DNA from: Gammaproteobacteria bacterium
GTDB lineage: Bacteria; Pseudomonadota; Gammaproteobacteria; Nitrosococcales; Methylophagaceae
Assembly (NCBI GenBank): GCA_028598975.1
Contig: JAQRMU010000065.1
Location: 1 to 47,809, forward strand
DNA: 47,809 bases
Reading direction: 5' to 3'
Shown: positions 36,779-45,799 of the stretch, piece by piece
Position numbering within the stretch: position 1 is the stretch's first letter
Layout: every line of letters begins with the position of its first letter
Position numbers and translations under genes: made by a program
Notes under the pieces: model-generated
What the model saw: only the letters and a program-made list of their open reading frames with translations
Told to the model about the DNA's origin: nothing
The model's database searches: none

Positions 36779-37660
36779 CTATCTACCACGAACTCTAGGT
36801 TTACCTTTACCCTTTGGTTTACCATCTGTTCGACTCGCTTTCTGACGTGCTTTTGGAACTGTCGCCTTTAATGGGCGCATTTTCTTCTCACGCTGAGCAC
36901 GACCTACATTTTCCACTACCTTTTGCTCAAGGTTTACTTCTTCGTATAACGCTTCAAGATCACTACCTTCCAGCATCATCCAACGGCCCATTTTTAGCTG
37001 TTTAGGAATAATGATTGGTCCATAGCGAACGCGCATTAATCGACTTACTTGTACGCCTTGGCTTTCCCATAGTCTACGAACGGCTCGGTTACGACCTTCT
37101 TGAATAACAACGTGGAACCAACGGTTTGCACCATCACCACCAGCAGGTTGAATATCAGAGAATTTCGCTGGGCCATCTTCAAGCTCAACACCATCACGTA
37201 GCGTTTGCATCATTTCAGGTGGCACTTCACCTAATACTCGTACAGCATATTCTCTATCCATTTCATTGGAAGGATGCATTAAGGTATTAGCTAACTCACC
37301 ATCGGTAGTCAGGATGATTAGGCCACTGGTATTAATATCTAAACGTCCAACGCTGACCCAACGACCCTCTTCAGGTGCAGGTAGTGATTGGAAAATAGTA
37401 CGGCGACCCTCAGGATCTTTTCGCGTACATACTTCACCAACAGGCTTGTTATATAACAAGACTTGTTGTGGCTGTTGCCATAAACGCTTGGCTGATAACG
37501 GTTTGTTATCTAGGCGCACAGTGTCTGCACTGGTGATTTGATCACCCAAACTGGCAACATCACCATTAACGGTGACTTTGCCTTCTTTAATCATTACTTC
37601 AAGTCCACGGCGTGAACCGTAACCTGCGCGTGCTAGTACTTTTTGAATTCGTTCACTCAT
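36779..37660 (-). CDS. rluB: 23S rRNA pseudouridine-2605 synthase RluB
   Basis: This 293-residue protein has an N-terminal S4 RNA-binding domain (RIQKVLARAGYGSRRGLEVMI, KVTVNG) and an RsuA/RluB-type catalytic domain with GRLDINTSGLIILTTDGELA, where the Asp is the catalytic residue. RNRAVRRLWESQGVQVSRL supports RluB. The tail is very basic (KARQKASRTDGKPKGKGKPR), as is common in RluB. Confidence 0.95.
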   Translation of the reverse strand: MSERIQKVLARAGYGSRRGLEVMIKEGKVTVNGDVASLGDQITSADTVRLDNKPLSAKRLWQQPQQVLLYNKPVGEVCTRKDPEGRRTIFQSLPAPEEGRWVSVGRLDINTSGLIILTTDGELANTLMHPSNEMDREYAVRVLGEVPPEMMQTLRDGVELEDGPAKFSDIQPAGGDGANRWFHVVIQEGRNRAVRRLWESQGVQVSRLMRVRYGPIIIPKQLKMGRWMMLEGSDLEALYEEVNLEQKVVENVGRAQREKKMRPLKATVPKARQKASRTDGKPKGKGKPRVRGR

Positions 37661-37697
37661 TTCTATTGTCTCCCGACATTGTTTAAATTTATTTATT

Positions 37698-37803
37698 CAC
37701 CACAGAGGCACAGAGTTCACAGAAATTATATATTTCAACATAACTCTAGATTAAAAAATCCAAGCTATTCTTTTCTCTCTGTGCCCTCAGTGCCTCTGTG
37801 GTA
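37698..37803. repeat. Long imperfect palindrome between rluB and trpS
   Basis: ACCACAGAGGCACAGAG at the left and CTCTGTGCCCTCAGTGCC plus TCTGTGGT at the right are inverted copies around an AT-rich centre. This palindrome is a widespread intergenic repeat type in proteobacteria. It fills the gap between trpS (ends 37811) and rluB (starts 37660). Confidence 0.8.
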
Positions 37804-37810
37804 AGATTTT

Positions 37811-39028
37811 CTATTTGTAGCTCAAACCCATTGCTGCCCGCACTTCTTCGAGTGTATCACGCGCCACTTCACGTGCCGCTTCATTACCATCTTCAATAAT
37901 ACGACGTACATCTTCTGGGTGTTTTGCTAACTCTATTGCACGTTCACGAATTGGTTTTAATTCGGCAGATATTGAATCAATCAAAGGCCCTTTACATTCT
38001 AGACAACCAATTCCAGCAGTGTTACAGCCTTCTTGTACCCATTCTTTTTGCGCATCATCTGAGTACACTTCGTGTAACTGCCAAACAGGACATTTTGCAG
38101 GATCACCAGGATCAGTCAGGCGAACACGACTAGGATCGGTTGGCATTTTCTTAATCTTTTCAGCAATTGATGCTTCAGATTCTCGTAAAGAAATTGTATT
38201 GCCATACGATTTAGACATCTTCTGTCCATCTAAGCCAGGCATTTTAGGTGAAGGTGTTAATAAAGCTTGAGGTTCTGGCAAAATCACTTTACCACCGCCT
38301 TCAAGGTAACCAAACAAGCGCTCAGTATCACCTAATGCAAGGTTTTGTTGGCTTTTTAATAATGCACGGGCGGTTTCTAATGCTTCAGCATCACCTTGCT
38401 CTGTATAGGCGCGGCGTAAGTTGGAATACAGTTTTGCATTCTTCTTACCCATTTTTTTGACGGCTTCTTCTGCTTTTTGTTCAAAGTCTTTTTCGCGACC
38501 ATAAATATGATTAAAACGACGAGCTACTTCACGGGTTAATTCAACATGTACTACTTGATCTTCACCTACTGGCACTTGGCCTGCTCGGTAAATCAAAATA
38601 TCAGCACTTTGTAGTAGCGGGTAGCCCAAGAAACCGTAGGTTGATAAATCTTTTTCTTTTAACTTTTCTTGTTGATCTTTATAGGTTGGGACACGTTCTA
38701 ACCAAGACATTGGCGTCATCATAGAGAGCAATAAGTGTAGCTCTGCATGCTCAGGTACTTTAGATTGCAAGAATAATGACACTGCCGAAGGTTCGATACC
38801 TGCTGCAATCCAATCAATCACCATTTCCCAAACACTTTCTTCAATAATCTGACTATCTTCATAGTGTGTCGTTAATGCATGCCAGTCGGCTACAAAGAAA
38901 AAACAATCAAATTCATGTTGAAGTTTAATCCAGTTTTTTAACACGCCATGATAGTGACCGAGATGAAGCTGTCCTGTTGGACGCATTCCTGAAACGATTC
39001 GACGGGATTGTAATGCTACCGTATCCAA
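37811..39028 (-). CDS. trpS: Tryptophanyl-tRNA synthetase
   Basis: The best start is a TTG at 39028, with AGGAG 6 bases upstream, giving 405 residues (MDTVALQSRRIVSGMRPTGQLHLGHYHG). The track's start runs into the M50 gene. This class I synthetase has the HIGH-like HLGHYHG, and KMSKS as GQKMSKSYGN. It is longer than the E. coli enzyme through a middle insertion (SNLRRAYTEQGDAEALETAR). A Cys-rich turn near the C-terminal third (CNTAGIGCLEC) is also present in this long type. Confidence 0.95.
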   Translation of the reverse strand: MDTVALQSRRIVSGMRPTGQLHLGHYHGVLKNWIKLQHEFDCFFFVADWHALTTHYEDSQIIEESVWEMVIDWIAAGIEPSAVSLFLQSKVPEHAELHLLLSMMTPMSWLERVPTYKDQQEKLKEKDLSTYGFLGYPLLQSADILIYRAGQVPVGEDQVVHVELTREVARRFNHIYGREKDFEQKAEEAVKKMGKKNAKLYSNLRRAYTEQGDAEALETARALLKSQQNLALGDTERLFGYLEGGGKVILPEPQALLTPSPKMPGLDGQKMSKSYGNTISLRESEASIAEKIKKMPTDPSRVRLTDPGDPAKCPVWQLHEVYSDDAQKEWVQEGCNTAGIGCLECKGPLIDSISAELKPIRERAIELAKHPEDVRRIIEDGNEAAREVARDTLEEVRAAMGLSYK

Positions 39029-39065
39029 TGTGTTCTCCTGATTGTTATCAACAACAATCGTTATT

Positions 39066-41310
<2,245 letters not shown>

Positions 41311-41314
<4 letters not shown>

Positions 41315-41685
41315 AACTGTCTTCCCATTACCAATCCAAGCCACGTAGCCATCAAACACAAAGCGACACTTAAAAAGATATTAAGCGCGGCACGGCTTAA
41401 TTCACCGGACTCTAATAAAGTTAAGGTTTCGATTGAGAAAGTAGAAAAGGTCGTAAATGCACCTAAAAAACCAACGATAATCACACTTCGCCATTCTGCA
41501 GATAACAGGCCTCGCTCAATGATTAGGATGAAGAAAATCCCCATCAAAAATGAGCCTAAGACATTCACCGCCAAGGTTCCATAGGGAAAGTCTCGGCCAA
41601 GCAAGCGATAAATAGTAGATGACATACCAAAACGCAACACAGCGCCTAAGGCACCACCACCAGCAATTGCTAATAACTGTTGCAC
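41311..41685 (-). CDS. crcB: Fluoride channel CrcB/Fluc
   Basis: This 124-residue protein has four membrane helices. Family signatures are GGALGAVLRFGMSS, FPYGTLAVNVLGSFLMGI, and GFLGAFTTFSTFSIET with the central sodium-binding TTFS turn. It exports fluoride as a dual-topology dimer. No fluoride riboswitch is evident in 41686-41801. It heads the crcB-DUF190-serS-M50 leftward series. Confidence 0.96.
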
Positions 41686-41801
41686 TTTGTTTTCTCAATT
41701 AAATTAAAGGCATAGTTTACATTATTACGCACAATCACTTCCAACTGATTGTATTAATACTAGTGAACGAACTTACACGCAGCTTGCTCTTGATTTCTTA
41801 T

Positions 41802-43010
41802 TTAAACCTGTGGTGCTAGTTCTGGAAAGTACCACGGTTCTGCATGCTCAGGTATTTCCCATCGCAGGGGGGATTTACTGCTAGTTTCACTTAACAGGCC
41901 GTCACTTTTTAACTGGCTAATTAAACGACGAGCACTACGTTCAGGCATTGCACATAACTCTAAGGCATGTGAACGCTCTATCTCACCTTGTATAAATGCA
42001 GTATGTAATATCAAACTTGCAACCGGTTTCAACTTATCAGCCATCCCCCTAACTCGAAAGTCATTTCGCGCTTGAACATAAGCATCAATCCGCTTACGTA
42101 AATACACCAAGTTTAATAAGCCAGACGTATAATCAACCTGATCAATCGCCGTATCCATCATATACTCACAAAAGACCAACACACCTTTTTCTGTGAGAGG
42201 CCCTCTTCCATCATAAACACCCTGCTGAACATTATCTGCACCAGCCAGCAACGTCTGATAGTGCTTTGAACTACGCGCTAAACCACGACTTAAACACCAT
42301 GAACCATAGCTTTCCAAGCCAACAGCTCTTAATGCAGCATCGCTTAACAATCGCCCAACGCGACCATTACCATCAATAAAAGGATGGATCCAAGCAAAAC
42401 GATGATGTGCCGACATAATCGCAATTAGTTTACGGTCGCCTTTAAACTTATTTGGATGATACACCTCACAGAACCGAGACATAAGCGATGCAATATCTTT
42501 GGCTTGGGGAGGAATATGGCGCCCGACTTTTACAGTACGTTCTCGCCATTCACCAGGAACAACCTTATCAACCACCTCACCTTGTTCATTCTTAATCAGC
42601 CATAAACTTTCAGGAATATGTTGATAAAACTGTTGATGGATTTCTTGAATAAAATCCGGTGAAAATAGTATATCCAAATCAGGGTTTTGTTCTCGCAACC
42701 ACGCTTGCACAGCGATATGACCAAGAGATTCAGACTGCAAATCACGCTTAGCAGGATCATGACTATACTCACCACGATGTGCCGCTCTAATTTCGTACGG
42801 CTTCGTTGGATTACCTTCAATTAAATTTGAATAATACGAATTAATCACACGCATATAACGCTCTAACGTGGTAAGTGTAATTGGTGATAATTGCCCTGCT
42901 AAGCGAGCGGATGATGTCATTAACTCCACCGCTTTATCGGCCACGACAGAGTCATGCAAAGCCTTATCACTGGGTATGAAAGGTGTGATATTTAGTATCG
43001 ATTCAGACAT
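41802..43010 (-). CDS. Fic family AMPylase with N-terminal inhibitory helix
   Basis: This 402-residue protein has the Fic core motif HPFIDGNGRVGRLLSDA, with catalytic His and the anion loop, so it should transfer AMP from ATP to a protein hydroxyl. The N-terminal part has SNLIEGN (S61...E65-G66), the (S/T)xxxE(G/N) inhibitory helix that blocks ATP until displaced, which makes it a class II Fic. A winged-helix domain follows at the C terminus (ALELCAMPERSARRLISQLKSDG). GAG 8 bases before the ATG is the ribosome-binding site. It is a stand-alone gene at the edge of the cassette region; the target is unknown. Confidence 0.92.
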   Translation of the reverse strand: MSESILNITPFIPSDKALHDSVVADKAVELMTSSARLAGQLSPITLTTLERYMRVINSYYSNLIEGNPTKPYEIRAAHRGEYSHDPAKRDLQSESLGHIAVQAWLREQNPDLDILFSPDFIQEIHQQFYQHIPESLWLIKNEQGEVVDKVVPGEWRERTVKVGRHIPPQAKDIASLMSRFCEVYHPNKFKGDRKLIAIMSAHHRFAWIHPFIDGNGRVGRLLSDAALRAVGLESYGSWCLSRGLARSSKHYQTLLAGADNVQQGVYDGRGPLTEKGVLVFCEYMMDTAIDQVDYTSGLLNLVYLRKRIDAYVQARNDFRVRGMADKLKPVASLILHTAFIQGEIERSHALELCAMPERSARRLISQLKSDGLLSETSSKSPLRWEIPEHAEPWYFPELAPQV

Positions 43011-43202
43011 GTATTATCTCTATACCGTGTTATAGATTTATATTTCAGGCCGGTTATATGGCCGCACATAAATAATGGTAACACAATGATAATAGAAGTT
43101 TATTTCTATATGGTTCATCATAAAAATAGACGGTCTGGCTGGTTGGTTGTCCGGTTTAAGTTGATCAGTATATATAGTCTGAGAAAAGAATAAATTATTT
43201 AG

Positions 43203-43397
43203 ATAAATCACACTCTGACCCTAATTTATGTTGAGGAAATGGGACGAGCAACTTCGCAAGCAGAAAAAGATAAAATAATCTCTAAATATAGTCATTTATT
43301 GCATGACAACCATAGCTATAAAAGCTTAACTTTAATATTCTCTAAAGATGGTAAGTTAAGTGTTACAGCTGATGATATGCCAGTTAAATTTAGTTAA
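43203..43397 (+). pseudogene. Small ORF, possibly a gene remnant
   Basis: An open frame runs from just after a stop at 43200 to the TAA at 43395; from the ATG at 43239 it encodes 52 residues (MGRATSQAEKDKIISKYSH ... VTADDMPVKFS). GAGG lies 4 bases before that ATG. The frame upstream of the ATG is also open (LTLIYVEE), which suggests the tail of a longer protein. I do not recognise it. It is opposite in direction to the cassette genes. The rest of 43011-43419 is AT-rich, with nothing I can support. Confidence 0.3.
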
Positions 43398-43419
43398 GTT
43401 CTCAGCACGAGTCTTGTAA

Positions 43420-43548
43420 ACATAACGCCAAATTCAGTGGCCGCTGGCAGATATAAGATGGACTCTGCAAGAACACTGAACTTTGATATAAAATGACCTT
43501 TGAAAGCAAACTGCGCTGCCAGCGGTCAACTGGAATTTTTTGTTAGCC
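43420..43548 (-). other. Integron attC recombination site 1 (vapBC cassette)
   Basis: On the minus strand the site runs from R'' GGCTAAC (43548-43542) to R' GTTATGT (43426-43420). The L arms AAATTCCAGTTGACCGCTGG and CTGCCAGCGGCCACTGAATT are imperfect complements with an extra C in one arm, as attC sites have for strand choice. It begins 4 bases after the vapC stop, the usual place at the 3' end of a cassette gene. The 129-base length is within the attC range. Confidence 0.85.
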
Positions 43549-43551
43549 TTT

Positions 43552-43932
43552 TTATTTATATAAATCAATGCTCAATACTTGGTTTAATAACCGAAAATGT
43601 TTATCTAAAGAATAAACTTTGCTACCATTCTGCTTTGCATTTTGTGCAATAATAAAATCAGGGATACCTATTCCATTTGCACCACTTTCCAAACATTTCA
43701 CCTGAAACTCAATAATTTCTTTCCAGTTAATATCTAATTGAATTTTATTAATTTCGTATAACAGTGCAATTACTTTTGTTTGCTTTTTAATTTTGAGGTA
43801 TGGCAGTAATTCTGCTAGTACAATCTCGTTAGTTACGATCAGGTTTTCATCTATTAACAAATCTAGTTTTTTAGAATCACCACTACCCCGAAAGTAATCA
43901 ATCCAAACTGATGTATCTACTAAAACTTGCAC
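43552..43932 (-). CDS. vapC: VapC-like PIN-domain toxin
   Basis: This 126-residue PIN endoribonuclease has acidic active-site residues visible as D6 (VLVDTSVWIDYFRG), E41 (VLAELL), Asp in GIPDFIIAQNA and Asp in VYSLDKHF. VapC toxins cleave tRNA or rRNA when not held by VapB. It overlaps the antitoxin stop by 1 base and ends just before attC 1, so it belongs to a small mobile cassette. Confidence 0.93.
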   Translation of the reverse strand: MQVLVDTSVWIDYFRGSGDSKKLDLLIDENLIVTNEIVLAELLPYLKIKKQTKVIALLYEINKIQLDINWKEIIEFQVKCLESGANGIGIPDFIIAQNAKQNGSKVYSLDKHFRLLNQVLSIDLYK

Positions 43933-44126
43933 TAATGACGGTCTCTGATTTCATCAAGATTAATATCTATATCAATTTTTCCTTTATACTTTTTAAGGTC
44001 AGAAATTTTTGATTTTCTAACCAATTCTTCTAATGCCCGAACAATTACTCCAGTTTTTGTGTTCGTGTGAGTTACTTTCATTGCTTCAATAAGCAAATTT
44101 TCTGGTAAATCAAGAGTGGTTCTCAT
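43932..44126 (-). CDS. vapB: VapB-like antitoxin
   Basis: The start is at MRTTLDLPENLLIEAM (64 residues), with GGAG 6 bases upstream; the track's start is 4 codons earlier. The N-terminal part is a ribbon-helix-helix-like DNA-binding segment (TTLDLPENLLIEAMKVT, VIVRALEELVRK). The acidic C-terminal tail (KIDIDINLDEIRDRH) should wrap VapC. It is probably autoregulated at the 14-base inverted repeat directly upstream. Confidence 0.9.
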   Translation of the reverse strand: MRTTLDLPENLLIEAMKVTHTNTKTGVIVRALEELVRKSKISDLKKYKGKIDIDINLDEIRDRH

Positions 44127-44136
44127 ATTTTTCTCC

Positions 44137-44178
44137 AAAAGTTATGCATATAAATTTACAACATTATGCATAACTTTT
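44137..44178 (-). promoter_or_regulatory. vapBC operator and promoter
   Basis: AAAAGTTATGCATA (44137-44150) and TATGCATAACTTTT (44165-44178) are exact inverted copies separated by 14 bases, ending 11 bases before the vapB start. On the minus strand TTGAAA, a 17-base spacer and TAAATT make a plausible promoter lying inside the repeat, so bound VapBC would block it. Confidence 0.8.
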
Positions 44179-44259
44179 CAAGAGGCTAAAACCAAAGCTT
44201 TCAGATAAAATCTGCTTGCTCATTCAGGTATTCCTCAAATTTGATATTTCGCAAAAAGC

Positions 44260-44356
44260 ACATAACGCCTTGCTCAGCGGCAATTTAAAGTGGCACGTTT
44301 TTGCGAATGCAAAAAAAGTGACGCTTTAAATTGTCCGCTGGAGCTATTTGTTAGCA
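44260..44356 (-). other. Integron attC recombination site 2 (triad cassette)
   Basis: On the minus strand it runs from R'' TGCTAAC (44356-44350) to R' GTTATGT (44266-44260). The arms CCAGCGGACAATTTAAAG and CTTTAAATTGCCGCTG pair with an extra A in one of them. The central loop holds TTTTTTTGCATTCGCAAAAA. The TAA in R'' is the stop codon of the PP2C gene. The same GGCGTTATG ending is found in attC 1. It has the form of marine gammaproteobacterial attC sites. Confidence 0.9.
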
Positions 44357-45097
44357 TTTTTTTAATATTCCTAAACTGCAATCATCATGAGTTTTATGCT
44401 TAATAATCTCATTCAAATTACTTTCTAATGCACTCTTAACTTCTTTGCTGCTTCCTACATTTAGCCAATTTATTATTTCTGCATTAACTGGTGCTAATTC
44501 TTTTGTTCTAGAATCATACAAACTTTCATCCGACCCATCAGACATAAGAATAAAGCCTGTACTATCGACTATATTTCCTTTTATTATCCTTAATCTATCA
44601 GGGTAGCTATCAGTAGTTGTAAAAAAGGTAGAATTTGAATACTCGCCATTATCTGGATGAGACAATACGGAAATTTTATTATCTTTATCCAATACTCCAA
44701 TTACTCCATCGCCAATATGACCTACTATAAATTTATCATTTTTTATAACAACAAATAACAAAGTAGATGAAAGCTCTTTAATGTCTATTTCTCTATTTTT
44801 TGCTTCTTTTGCAAGTTGTTCTTCGATATTGTTTATGATTTTCTTTGAGGTATTTTTTACCTGCAACAAGTTAGAAAAATTAGATTTTAGATATGTAAGA
44901 ATCTCCTTTGTTACAATCTCTGCACCAATGTCTGAAAGCTTGTAGCTACCCGCACCATCCGCAAGTGACAATCCATAGAAAACACCCGTTGAATGTTTAC
45001 TAACAAGTTCAAATGTTCTATCTTGGCATGGGATGTTTTTTGTCAAATGCCCCCTGCCTGTTACATAAGCACTTGCTGATTTCCAAGTATCGCTCAT
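44351..45097 (-). CDS. PP2C-type protein phosphatase of a TerY-P triad
   Basis: This 248-residue Mn/Mg-dependent Ser/Thr phosphatase has motifs SLADGAGSYKLSDIGAEI (first metal Asp), IVGHIGDGVIGVL and FILMSDGSDESLYD. It has the short form seen beside vWA and kinase genes (E. coli YegK-like). The ATG overlaps the vWA stop by 4 bases. Its TAA stop is part of the attC core box. It should reverse the action of the kinase encoded two genes upstream. Confidence 0.9.
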   Translation of the reverse strand: MSDTWKSASAYVTGRGHLTKNIPCQDRTFELVSKHSTGVFYGLSLADGAGSYKLSDIGAEIVTKEILTYLKSNFSNLLQVKNTSKKIINNIEEQLAKEAKNREIDIKELSSTLLFVVIKNDKFIVGHIGDGVIGVLDKDNKISVLSHPDNGEYSNSTFFTTTDSYPDRLRIIKGNIVDSTGFILMSDGSDESLYDSRTKELAPVNAEIINWLNVGSSKEVKSALESNLNEIIKHKTHDDCSLGILKKC

Positions 45098-45780
45098 AGT
45101 TCAATTTCTATTACTGGTGGTGTTGGTGGCAAGGATGGCTTATCACCTGGAACAGATTGTGAAGCAACACTTACGCTTTGGCTTAACCATTCAAAGAACT
45201 CTTTAAAGTGTTCTGCTGATTTTACTTTTAAAACTAAATTATTTTTCATTGAAGAGAATTGTTTAAGAACAGTAATGTCCGCGTTATCTCCTATAGCAAC
45301 AGAAAATACAGTTAGTTTTTTCTTGCTGGATAACTCTTGGACTCGACGAACGGCAGTTGATATATTATCGGTGGGGCCACCATCACTCATAAGAACTAAC
45401 CAAGGCTGATAATAATCAACACCTTTATTTGAGAACTCTCTTTTTCTTTGCTCTAGTAAATCCAGCGCTAATTCAACACCTTCTCCCATTGATGTAGCAC
45501 CATCAGCCTCTAAAAGAGTTATTGTTTGCCTGTCAACACTAGAAAAATCAGATATTGTTTCAGCTTCACTATTAAATGAAACCACTGCCAATTCAACTGA
45601 ATACCGAGCTATTTCATCTGTTTTTATGGCATCAAAAAAATACTGCACGCCTTTGTTTAATTCATTAATAGGTGCGCCATTCATTGAATAGCTGGAATCA
45701 AGACATAGACAAACTGGTAGCCTAGTAGTAGGGTTTTCTATCAAATCCCGCTCTCTTAGCACCATTAGATTATTGCTCAT
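45094..45780 (-). CDS. TerY-like vWA-domain protein
   Basis: This 228-residue protein is nearly all one von Willebrand A domain. The MIDAS metal site is complete: LDSSYSMNG (DxSxS-like), GATSMGEGVELAL (Thr) and VLMSDGGPTD (Asp). AGGAG lies 8 bases before the ATG. The C-terminal tail is Pro-rich (PGDKPSLPPTPPVIEIEL). TerY/YegL-type vWA proteins work with a PP2C phosphatase and a kinase and are thought to act as a docking scaffold. It follows the kinase gene by 19 bases. Confidence 0.9.
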   Translation of the reverse strand: MSNNLMVLRERDLIENPTTRLPVCLCLDSSYSMNGAPINELNKGVQYFFDAIKTDEIARYSVELAVVSFNSEAETISDFSSVDRQTITLLEADGATSMGEGVELALDLLEQRKREFSNKGVDYYQPWLVLMSDGGPTDNISTAVRRVQELSSKKKLTVFSVAIGDNADITVLKQFSSMKNNLVLKVKSAEHFKEFFEWLSQSVSVASQSVPGDKPSLPPTPPVIEIEL

Positions 45781-45799
45781 AATATTTTCTCCTAAACAT

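Noticed and set aside
41686-41801. Possible fluoride riboswitch before crcB
   Set aside because: I could not find the conserved pseudoknot segments; the region is short and AT-rich.
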